DNA from: Erythrobacteraceae bacterium CCH12-C2
GTDB taxonomy: Bacteria > Pseudomonadota > Alphaproteobacteria > Sphingomonadales > Sphingomonadaceae
DNA length: 16,764 nucleotides
Assembly (NCBI GenBank): GCA_001556995.1
Contig: LSKF01000043.1
Coordinates: 1-16,764, forward strand
Reading direction: 5' to 3'
Below are positions 7,613 to 14,613 of the stretch, piece after piece. Each line of letters begins with the position of its first letter. The stretch's first letter is position 1. The position numbers were made by a program, and so were the translations under genes. The notes beneath the pieces were generated by a model that saw only the letters and a list, made by a program, of their open reading frames with translations, was not told where the DNA came from and did not search any database.

Positions 7613-9063
7613 GCACAAACTCCTGCGAAACGCGAAACGAATTTCGTGTTGAGGTAGCCATCGAAAGTCTCGCTGCCGCCTTCGGTGCCATATCCACTGT
7701 CACGGACCCCTCCGAACGGGGTTTCGGGCAAGGCCAGTCCAAAATGATTGATGCTGACCATGCCGGCCTGCAGGCATGCCGCAGCGCGGTCCGCGCGTTC
7801 AAGCGAGTTGGTGAAGACATAGGACGCCAGGCCGAACGGCAATGCGTTTGCCCGATCGATGGCATCGCTCATGTCGTCAAAGCGCGAAACCACGGCGATG
7901 GGGCCAAAAGGTTCATCCCGCATCAGCGCGATACGATCGTCCGCAGTATCGACGATAGTCGGTGCGAAGAAATAGCCCGCATTCCCCTGTCGTGTGCCGC
8001 CGGCAAGGATGGCGGCTCCACCGGCGCGCGCGTCGTCGACCAGGCGTTCCATTTCGGCAATCCGCCGGGCGTGACACACTGGCCCCATCTGGATATCGGG
8101 CTCAAGGCCGTCACCCACTTTGACCGTCGCAAAGGCATCAACCAGAGCTGCGACAAAGCGTTTGTGAACGCTCGCCTGCACAAAGAACCTGGTCGGCGAT
8201 ATGCAGACCTGTCCTGCGTTGCGCAGCTTGTTGCCGGCCAGCACCCTTGCGGTCGCCTCGGCGTCTGCATCATCGAAAATCAGGACAGGCGCATGACCGC
8301 CAAGTTCCATCGTGGCGCGCTTCATGTGACGACCAGCGAGTTCGGCAAGGCTCTTGCCGACTTCGACCGATCCGGTGAAGGTGATCTTGCGAACATCGGG
8401 ATGGGCCACCAATGTTTCTGAAATCATTGCGGCATTGCCCCAGACGAGATTGAGGCATCCATCAGGCAATCCCGCTTCCTGCAGATAGCGGGCGATGGCC
8501 ATACACGCAGACGGGGCTTCCGCAGGGCCTTTCAGGATCATTGTGCAACCGCAGGCCAATGCTGCGGCAACCTTTCGCACTGCCTGGCTCAAAGGGAAGT
8601 TCCATGGCGTGATTGCCAGGCAGACGCCCACCGGTTCCCGCAGAACCTGCTGCTGTACAGCAGGGGATCGCGATGGGATTATGCGACCGTAGATGCGACG
8701 CCCTTCTTCGGCGTGCCAATCGATATGATCGGCCGAAGAACGCACTTCAACAATCGCTTCGGCCAATGGCTTTCCCTCGTCGAGGGTAATGGCGGCTGCA
8801 ATTGCCTGTTCGTTCTCACGAAGCAGATTGGCAAACCTGCGCAGTATGGCGCTGCGATCAAGCGGCGAAAGCTGCCGCCACCCTTCGAATGCCACGCGGG
8901 CCGATCTCACCGAAGCCTCGAGATCATCGGGCGTCGCTTTCGCGATAAGCCCGATCTGCTGGGCGGTCGCCGGGTTGATGACGGGCTGGGTTTCGCGCTC
9001 TTCCGGGCCGATCCACGTGCCTGCGATGAACAGTGCGATGTCTGCATAGTCATGTTGAGTCAT
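7609..9063 (-). CDS. NAD(P)-dependent aldehyde dehydrogenase, semialdehyde type
   Basis: A 484-residue member of the aldehyde dehydrogenase superfamily, closest in feel to succinate-semialdehyde dehydrogenases. The transition-state Asn155 in TPWNFP, Lys178 in MILKGP, the general base Glu253 in MELGGH and the nucleophile Cys287 in NAGQVCIS are all present. The start at 9063 has AGAGG six bases upstream; a GTG five codons earlier overlaps that site and is rejected. It is the first gene of the minus-strand operon, directly behind the divergent promoter region. A semialdehyde substrate suits the pathway, most simply 6-oxohexanoate to adipate (the role of ChnE). Alternatives are succinate or glutarate semialdehyde. 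The family is certain; the substrate is inferred from the neighbours. Confidence 0.92.
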   Translation of the reverse strand: MTQHDYADIALFIAGTWIGPEERETQPVINPATAQQIGLIAKATPDDLEASVRSARVAFEGWRQLSPLDRSAILRRFANLLRENEQAIAAAITLDEGKPLAEAIVEVRSSADHIDWHAEEGRRIYGRIIPSRSPAVQQQVLREPVGVCLAITPWNFPLSQAVRKVAAALACGCTMILKGPAEAPSACMAIARYLQEAGLPDGCLNLVWGNAAMISETLVAHPDVRKITFTGSVEVGKSLAELAGRHMKRATMELGGHAPVLIFDDADAEATARVLAGNKLRNAGQVCISPTRFFVQASVHKRFVAALVDAFATVKVGDGLEPDIQMGPVCHARRIAEMERLVDDARAGGAAILAGGTRQGNAGYFFAPTIVDTADDRIALMRDEPFGPIAVVSRFDDMSDAIDRANALPFGLASYVFTNSLERADRAAACLQAGMVSINHFGLALPETPFGGVRDSGYGTEGGSETFDGYLNTKFVSRFAGVCA

Positions 9064-9123
9064 AACAATCCTCTTCACCGTCGAGTTTTGGCAACCACGC
9101 GGAACTGGACAAACCCGATTTTA

Positions 9124-9149
9124 TTCCGCTCTGCGGAAATATATTCCGC
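9124..9149. promoter_or_regulatory. Candidate IclR operator: three alternating TTCCGC half-sites
   Basis: TTCCGC (9124-9129), GCGGAA (9133-9138) and TTCCGC (9144-9149) lie in a row. The first two form a perfect inverted repeat with a 3-bp spacer, the last two another with a 5-bp spacer. TTCCGC-N3-GCGGAA palindromes are the kind of site bound by IclR-family dimers. It lies between the aldehyde dehydrogenase gene and the iclR gene, just upstream of the best -35 for iclR, so a protein bound here could control both directions. The regulator assignment is inferred from position. Confidence 0.65.
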
Positions 9150-9153
9150 AATA

Positions 9154-9183
9154 TTGACAAACCTCTTACTACCAGTGTAGAGA
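9154..9183 (+). promoter_or_regulatory. Candidate sigma-70 promoter for the iclR-led operon
   Basis: A perfect -35 TTGACA (9154-9159) is followed after 18 bp by TAGAGA (9178-9183), a partial -10. The regulator's start codon is about 40 bases further on. The palindromic half-sites end five bases before the -35. I could not find an equally clear promoter for the opposite direction. Confidence 0.4.
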
Positions 9184-9224
9184 CATTTCAAGTCGGCAAC
9201 GGCCGGGGTGAGAGGAGTATTGCG

Positions 9225-10016
9225 GTGCGACCGCGCAAGGAGCTTTCAAAACAGGAAGGTACGGACCGCGATTTCGTGGTTGCCCTGGCGCGTGGACTCG
9301 AGGTCTTGCGCGCTTTCCGCAGGGAGGGTGAGGCGCTGGGCAACGGCGATTTTGCCGCTCGGACCGGCTTGAGCAAATCGACCATATCGAGATTGACTTA
9401 TACGCTGCACCGCCTTGGCTACCTCAGCTTCGACCCGGAAACAGCCCGATACCGCCTCGCCCCGCCGGTACTTTCGCTGGGATTCTCATGCCTTGCCGGA
9501 TTGCCGGTCATAGATCTGGCCAAGCCGTACATGCAGGAACTTGCAGACTATTCGGGCATGCCTGTTGCGCTGGCAGGCAGGGATCGCCTGACGATGATAT
9601 ACTTGGAGCGTTGCCGCGGCTCGAACCCGATCACGCTCGCGATCGACGTGGGAGCCCATATCAAACTGGCGACCACGGCCGTGGGCCGCGCCTTTCTGGC
9701 GGGGATATCCGAAGAGCGCAGATCTGAAATTATCGAGGACATCCGCCACCACGAGGGTCAGGCATGGCCGGCAATCGAGAGAGGGATAAATGATGCTCTC
9801 GAGACCTACGCCAAACACGGATACTGCCTCTCGATCGGCGAATGGAAGGCGGATGTGAACTCCGTTGCCGTGCCCTTCATCCCTGCAAACGGTGCGCCCG
9901 TTCTGGCCTTCAATTGCGGCGGGGCGGCATCTCATCTGACTCGCGACTGGATCGAAACCGACATTGCTGCCCGGCTGATTGAACTTGTCCGCAACGTCAG
10001 CGCCATTTCGCCCTGA
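9225..10016 (+). CDS. IclR-family transcriptional regulator
   Basis: A 263-residue cytoplasmic DNA-binding regulator. The N-terminal winged helix-turn-helix (about 16-78) contains LARGLEVLRAF and the recognition region TGLSKSTISRLTYTLHRLGYL; the C-terminal effector-binding domain (about 95-260) has the usual GRAFLAG and SVAVPF blocks. The start is GTG, chosen because GAGGAG lies seven bases upstream. It is divergent from the aldehyde dehydrogenase operon and 20 bp before the acyl-CoA dehydrogenase gene, so it is probably co-transcribed with the latter and controls both directions through the palindromes at 9124-9149. Relatives such as PcaR and PcaU respond to aromatic or dicarboxylic pathway intermediates. 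The ligand here is unknown; adipate or a related acid or CoA ester is a reasonable guess. Confidence 0.9.
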   Translation: MRPRKELSKQEGTDRDFVVALARGLEVLRAFRREGEALGNGDFAARTGLSKSTISRLTYTLHRLGYLSFDPETARYRLAPPVLSLGFSCLAGLPVIDLAKPYMQELADYSGMPVALAGRDRLTMIYLERCRGSNPITLAIDVGAHIKLATTAVGRAFLAGISEERRSEIIEDIRHHEGQAWPAIERGINDALETYAKHGYCLSIGEWKADVNSVAVPFIPANGAPVLAFNCGGAASHLTRDWIETDIAARLIELVRNVSAISP

Positions 10017-10036
10017 GCCTTTAGGAAGCCCATTTC

Positions 10037-11197
10037 ATGTCAATGGACAACGAAACTCTTTCACAGTTCCTGGACACGCTGGATCGCTTTGTTCGCGAGC
10101 GGCTCATTCCGTGCGAAACCGAGGTGGCCGAGAATGATGCAATTCCCCAGGCTCTTGCCGAGGAAATCCGGAACATGGGTCTTTTCGGCATGTCGATACC
10201 CGAGGCGTTTGGTGGCCTCGGCCTGACCATGTCCGAAGAGGTAAAGGCGGCATTTATTCTTGGTCAAGCATCTCCCGCATTCCGATCTCTGTTCGGCACG
10301 AACAACGGCATTGGATCGCAGGGTATCATCATTGACGGCACGCCTGAGCAAAGGGAGCACTACCTGCCTCGCCTAGCCACGGGCGAATTGATTTCATCCT
10401 TTGCCCTGACAGAGCCCGATGCTGGCTCCGACGCTGGCTCACTTTCCACATCCGCGAAGCGGGACAGCGAGCACTTTGTGATAAATGGCACCAAGCGCTA
10501 TATTACCAACGCTCCGCTGGCAGGGTTATTTACGGTGTTCGCCCGTACCAAGCCGGGAACCAAAGGTTCCTCCGGGGTCACCGCCTTCCTCGTGGACGGG
10601 ACTACCCCTGGTATCTCGTTCGGTGCACGCGATCGCAAGATGGGACAGAAGGGATCGCAGACCTGCGATGTGATCTTCCAGGATGTGCGTGTGCATGAAT
10701 CGTCGATCATCGGCGGGCCTGAATTCGAAAACAAAGGGTTTCGGACAGCGATGAAGGTCCTTGATCGCGGCCGCTTACACATATCAGCTATATGCGTCGG
10801 GGCCGCCGAGCGGCTGATCAAGGAAAGCCTCGCTTACGCCCTGGAGCGTAAGCAGTTCGGTGAACCCCTAGCCGAAAAGCAGCTTATTCAGGCCATGCTG
10901 GCTGACAGCAAGGCCGAGGCTTTTGCCGCACGATGCATGATCGAGGAAACCGCTCGTCGGCGCGACGCGGGCCAGGACGTGTCAACCGACGCGGCGTGCT
11001 GCAAGATGTTCGCCAGCGAGATGGTCGGCCGGGTCGCGGATCGCGCAGTCCAGATTCATGGCGGCGCGGGCTATATGTCTGAATACCCGGTGGAGCGGTT
11101 CTACCGCGATGTGCGCCTGTTCCGTATCTACGAAGGCACCACCCAAATTCAACAACTGATAATCGCCCGAAACATGATCAAGGAAGCCGCCTTCTGA
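10037..11197 (+). CDS. Acyl-CoA dehydrogenase, probably acting on adipyl-CoA
   Basis: FAD flavoprotein that introduces a 2,3 double bond into an acyl-CoA and passes electrons to an electron-transfer flavoprotein. It is 386 residues, normal for the family. The FAD/substrate signature SFALTEPDAGSDAGS is at about 121-135. The catalytic base is Glu366 in IYEGTTQIQ, and the RFYRDVRLFRIYEGT C-terminal block is intact. The start ATG at 10037 has AGGAAG eight bases upstream; an ATG two codons later is also possible. It sits 20 bp after iclR and 29 bp before the alcohol dehydrogenase gene on the same strand. In this setting it would convert adipyl-CoA to 2,3-didehydroadipyl-CoA, as DcaA does. The family is certain; the substrate is inferred. 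Confidence 0.91.
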   Translation: MSMDNETLSQFLDTLDRFVRERLIPCETEVAENDAIPQALAEEIRNMGLFGMSIPEAFGGLGLTMSEEVKAAFILGQASPAFRSLFGTNNGIGSQGIIIDGTPEQREHYLPRLATGELISSFALTEPDAGSDAGSLSTSAKRDSEHFVINGTKRYITNAPLAGLFTVFARTKPGTKGSSGVTAFLVDGTTPGISFGARDRKMGQKGSQTCDVIFQDVRVHESSIIGGPEFENKGFRTAMKVLDRGRLHISAICVGAAERLIKESLAYALERKQFGEPLAEKQLIQAMLADSKAEAFAARCMIEETARRRDAGQDVSTDAACCKMFASEMVGRVADRAVQIHGGAGYMSEYPVERFYRDVRLFRIYEGTTQIQQLIIARNMIKEAAF

Positions 11198-11226
11198 TCG
11201 GAGCAACTTCCTCACCGGAGAAACTT

Positions 11227-12381
11227 ATGGACCTCAACTTCCTGTCTTGTCCGCGCATTATTTGCAAAGCGGGATCGCTGTCCCAAGTCGGTGACCTCGT
11301 CTGCGAGCTGGGAGGCAGCCGAGTCCTGCTCGTCACCGATCCTGGCATTGTGGCTTGTGGATTTTCCGAACAGGCCATGTCCAGCCTCGGTGCGGCAGGC
11401 ATCGCGGTCGAGATTTTTGACCGCGTAGCAGCAGATCCGCCCATGGCAATCGTCTCGGAAGCTGTTGGATTCGCCAAATCGTTCGGAGCCGACGCAATTA
11501 TCGGCCTAGGTGGAGGAAGCTCCCTCGATACGGCCAAGGTGGTCGCGCTGGCAGCGGCGAGCGGCCAGACTATCGACGGCATGATTGGTGTCGGCAAAGC
11601 AATCGGCCAAAGGCTTCCACTCATCCAGATTCCCACAACCGCCGGCACTGGCTCGGAAGTGACGTCGGTTTCCGTCTTGACCAGTGCCAAACAGGAAAAG
11701 CTGGCTGTTTACGCGCCGCAACTGCTTCCAGACATTGCGCTGCTGGACGCAGCGCTTACACTCGGCATGCCTCGCAAGATCACGGCAGCGACCGCACTCG
11801 ATGCCATGGTCCACGCCATCGAGGCTTCGACGAGCAGGACTCGCAAGAATTTGATTTCCGACGGTCTGGCAGACAAGGCCCTTTCGCTCCTGGGGCAAAA
11901 CTTGCCGCGCGTCCTCGACACCCCATCGGATCTAGCCGCACGCGAAGCAATGTTGCTGGGCGCAACCCTTGCAGGCATGGCATTCATCAACGCCAGCGTG
12001 GGTTCGATCCATGCACTATCGTACCCGCTGGGAAGCCATTTTCACGTGCCGCATGGACATGGCAATGCTCTGGTTGCTGCACCAGTGATGCGCTTCAATC
12101 TGGTAGTCGCAGAAGCTGAATACGCGCATCTTGCCAAGGTATTCTTGCCGAATCGGACCTTTGCAAGCAACGCGGAGGCTGCCAATAGTCTCATTTCGGC
12201 AATGGAGGAAATGTTCGCAGCGAGCGGTCTGGAAACGCGGCTATCGCAGCTGGGCATTTCTGCCGATGCCGTTCCGGCGATGGCGCGCGAAGTCACCACG
12301 GGACTTACTCGCCTGATAGCCAACAATCCTTGCGACATGTCTTATGATGATGTCGTGTCACTATACGAAAACGTGCTATGA
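11227..12381 (+). CDS. Iron-containing (group III) alcohol dehydrogenase
   Basis: NAD(P)-dependent alcohol dehydrogenase of the Fe-ADH family, 384 residues. The nucleotide-binding motif GGGSSLD is at 95-101, followed by TTAGTGSE. The four metal ligands are in place: Asp192 and His196 in LDAMVHAIEA, His262 in IHALSYPLG and His276 in VPHGHGNA, spaced as in FucO. GGAG lies before the start codon. The stop codon overlaps the next gene's start by four bases (ATGA), suggesting translational coupling. The likely role is oxidation of an omega-hydroxy acid such as 6-hydroxyhexanoate, supplying the aldehyde dehydrogenase. In Acinetobacter that step is done by a zinc enzyme, ChnD, of another family. Maleylacetate reductases are distant relatives, but the metal-site pattern favours an alcohol dehydrogenase. 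Confidence 0.9.
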   Translation: MDLNFLSCPRIICKAGSLSQVGDLVCELGGSRVLLVTDPGIVACGFSEQAMSSLGAAGIAVEIFDRVAADPPMAIVSEAVGFAKSFGADAIIGLGGGSSLDTAKVVALAAASGQTIDGMIGVGKAIGQRLPLIQIPTTAGTGSEVTSVSVLTSAKQEKLAVYAPQLLPDIALLDAALTLGMPRKITAATALDAMVHAIEASTSRTRKNLISDGLADKALSLLGQNLPRVLDTPSDLAAREAMLLGATLAGMAFINASVGSIHALSYPLGSHFHVPHGHGNALVAAPVMRFNLVVAEAEYAHLAKVFLPNRTFASNAEAANSLISAMEEMFAASGLETRLSQLGISADAVPAMAREVTTGLTRLIANNPCDMSYDDVVSLYENVL

Positions 12382-13586
12382 CCTCGGGTCCCCTCACAGG
12401 AATCCGTGTCGTTGACCTCAGCCGTGTTCTCGGCGGACCATACTGCACGCAAGTTCTCGCCGACTACGGCGCCGACATCATCAAGATCGAACCACCTCAA
12501 GGAGACGAGACGCGAGGATGGGGCCCTCCATTCAAGGATGGTCTCAGCGCCTATTTTTCGGGCGCAAATCGCAACAAGCGATCGATCGGCATCGACGTTG
12601 GCAAGCCCGAAGGACGCACGGTCGTGCTCAAGCTGCTGGAGAGCGCGGATGTGCTGGTCCACAACTTCAAGAGCGGGACTTTGGAAAAATGGGGGCTGGG
12701 CTACGATCAAGTGCTTCAAGCGCTGTTCCCGAAGCTTGTCCTTTGTCATGTGACGGGCTTCGGCGCTGACGGTCCCCTGGGCGGACATCCGGGTTATGAC
12801 GCGGTGGTCCAAGCAATGACCGGATTGATGAGCATCAACGGCGACCCCGGAAACGGGCCGGTCCGTATGGGCACTCCGGTGGTTGATATCGGGACCGGCC
12901 TTATTGCCTGCAATGCAATCCTTGCCGCATTGATCGAGCGCGGCAGATCGGGGCTTGGCCAGAAAATCGAGGTTCCGCTCTACGACTGTGCGATCAGCAT
13001 GCTGCATCCTCAGGCCGCCAACGCCCTGATGTCAGGCAAAATTCCGGTAGCAACGGGCAACGGACATCCGAACATCGTGCCTTATGACATGTTTGAGACG
13101 CGCACCGGAAAGATCTATCTTGCCGTTGGCAACAATGGCCAGTTCGCCAAACTTTGTGCAGTTTTGAAACGCCCGGATATTGCCGTGGACGCCCGCTTCG
13201 TCGATAATGCCGCAAGAATCGCGCATCGCAGGGAACTTGGCGAGTTGCTGACGCAATGCCTTGCCGAGCTTGAGGCCGAAACTCTCGAACATATGCTGCT
13301 GAATGCCGGCGTGCCGGCAGGCGTTGTGCGCAACGTGAGCGAGGCGCTGGCGCATCCCCATACCATTCACCGAAACATGGTGGTGAAGATGGGCAATTAC
13401 AGCGGCACGGGAATTCCGGCACTGTTCGGCCGGACGCCCGGGTCTATCCGCAGTGCACCGCCAAGCTTCGGGCAGGACAGCCGGTGCATTCTGCTTGAAT
13501 CTGGGTACAGCGAAGCTCAAATTGCACAGATGGAAGAGCAAGCCATAGTGTTTGGTGCAGGAGAGAACGAAACTGGCCAGGTTTGA
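12378..13586 (+). CDS. CaiB/BaiF family (class III) CoA-transferase
   Basis: A 402-residue class III CoA-transferase, which moves CoA between a donor thioester and a carboxylic acid by way of an aspartyl-CoA anhydride. The family start LTGIRVVDLSRVLGGPYCTQ and IIKIEPPQGDETRGWGPP are seen. The catalytic Asp is Asp141 in HPGYDAVVQAMTGLMS, and GAGVPAGVV-type sequence appears in the C-terminal part (NAGVPAGVVRNV). It begins inside the last codons of the alcohol dehydrogenase gene. In this cluster the obvious job is to activate the dicarboxylate, adipate to adipyl-CoA, probably with succinyl-CoA as donor, which the terminal thiolase regenerates. This would replace the two-subunit DcaIJ transferase. 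The substrate and donor are inferred. Confidence 0.9.
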   Translation: MTSGPLTGIRVVDLSRVLGGPYCTQVLADYGADIIKIEPPQGDETRGWGPPFKDGLSAYFSGANRNKRSIGIDVGKPEGRTVVLKLLESADVLVHNFKSGTLEKWGLGYDQVLQALFPKLVLCHVTGFGADGPLGGHPGYDAVVQAMTGLMSINGDPGNGPVRMGTPVVDIGTGLIACNAILAALIERGRSGLGQKIEVPLYDCAISMLHPQAANALMSGKIPVATGNGHPNIVPYDMFETRTGKIYLAVGNNGQFAKLCAVLKRPDIAVDARFVDNAARIAHRRELGELLTQCLAELEAETLEHMLLNAGVPAGVVRNVSEALAHPHTIHRNMVVKMGNYSGTGIPALFGRTPGSIRSAPPSFGQDSRCILLESGYSEAQIAQMEEQAIVFGAGENETGQV

Positions 13587-13593
13587 AATGGCC

Positions 13594-13612
13594 GATCTCG
13601 ACTGAGATTTTT
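13594..13612 (+). terminator. Possible weak intrinsic terminator after the CoA-transferase gene
   Basis: ATCTC (13595-13599) pairs with GAGAT (13604-13608) around a four-base loop and runs into five T residues (13608-13612). A GGCCA/TGGCC hairpin (13575-13593) overlaps the stop codon just before it. The stem is short, so termination may be partial. It would separate the catabolic operon from the AraC regulator. Confidence 0.4.
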
Positions 13613-13647
13613 CCAATCACCATGCGCTCTGGGTTGGGGGGTGAGCC

Positions 13648-14526
13648 ATGAATGATCTAATTCCGCCAGAAGATATCACGAAATGGATTCCTGGACGCAA
13701 AACGATCGACAGCACTGCACAAGGCTGGCGCGGATTAACATTAATGGGTTATCGTTACGCTGGCCTCGAAGTCGAGATTCCGCCGATGCGGGATTATATG
13801 ATCGTGGTCTATCAAGACGCCGATACCAGCATGCGCCGTCGTTGCAATGGCCCTTGGCAAACCGAGAAACTTCGGCCGGGCTCCATTTCCCTGCTCACAC
13901 GGGGTGAACAATCGACGTGGCAATGGGACGATGCGATCAACGTCAGGCATATCTATCTTGGCCATAGTGCGATCAGCGAAACCGCTGCCCAAATATTTGA
14001 CCGGGACCTCGCGAGCATCGATATTGCAGACCGTGTTTGTACGACGGATAATATGATCCAATTCTGTCTAAATATGCTTGAACAGGAATACAGTGGTTTT
14101 GGAGTAGGCGAGTGCCTCTTCATTGATGCATTACGAACGCAACTTGCAGTCCACCTGATCAGAAACTATGCTGATATTGCAATAAAGGAAACTCATATTG
14201 GTACTTTAGGATCAAATTTGCGGAAGGTGGTTTCAGAGTACATCGAGGAATCGCTAGGCGATCGAATTCATCTCGAGGATTTGGCATCGATCGCGGGATT
14301 AAGCCCGTTTCATTTTTCCCGAAGGTTCAAGCTCGAATTCGGCGTGACACCACATGCATTCGTAATTCAACGAAAAATTAAGAAAGCAAAGGCATTGCTT
14401 CTCAAACGGGATCTGCCTTTGAAAGCGATTGCGGCTGATTGCGGTTTCTCCGATCAAAGCCATATGAACAGAACATTCAGAAAGGTGTTAGGCATTACAC
14501 CAGCGGAATATCGCCGATCTGCCTAG
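13648..14526 (+). CDS. AraC-family transcriptional regulator
   Basis: A 292-residue regulator with an N-terminal sensing domain (about 1-175) of no motif I can name and a C-terminal AraC DNA-binding domain. The first helix-turn-helix is at about 209-229 (LEDLASIAGLSPFHFSRRFK) and the second at about 257-279, ending in the family signature FRKVLGITPAEYRR. The start ATG is preceded by a G-rich GGGGTGAG site. Base composition is clearly more AT-rich than in the enzyme genes, especially 14040-14420, which suggests a separate origin. The cyclohexanone genes of Acinetobacter are activated by an AraC-type protein, ChnR; this gene may play that part, but its sequence does not prove it. Its TAG stop lies in the CTAG target of the IS701-type element, so a few native C-terminal residues could be missing. 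Confidence 0.9.
   Translation: MNDLIPPEDITKWIPGRKTIDSTAQGWRGLTLMGYRYAGLEVEIPPMRDYMIVVYQDADTSMRRRCNGPWQTEKLRPGSISLLTRGEQSTWQWDDAINVRHIYLGHSAISETAAQIFDRDLASIDIADRVCTTDNMIQFCLNMLEQEYSGFGVGECLFIDALRTQLAVHLIRNYADIAIKETHIGTLGSNLRKVVSEYIEESLGDRIHLEDLASIAGLSPFHFSRRFKLEFGVTPHAFVIQRKIKKAKALLLKRDLPLKAIAADCGFSDQSHMNRTFRKVLGITPAEYRRSA
14523..14526. repeat. CTAG flanking the IS701-type element (left copy)
   Basis: CTAG directly abuts both ends of the element, here and at 15972-15975. IS701-family elements commonly insert at CTAG-like targets and duplicate four bases. The left copy supplies the stop codon of the AraC gene. Because CTAG is also the preferred target, the match does not by itself prove that the two flanks were once joined. 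Confidence 0.6.
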
Positions 14527-14613
14527 CACTACTTTGGCAGAAATGTGATTTTGGGGATTCCCCTGACGTCGAATGCGTGATTCATGGAGAGCCAGCTTTG
14601 ACGGAGGCTGGCG

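Noticed and set aside
13032..13616. Minus-strand frame of 194 residues opposite the CoA-transferase gene
   Set aside because: It is antisense to a well-supported gene, without a ribosome-binding site or recognisable domain.
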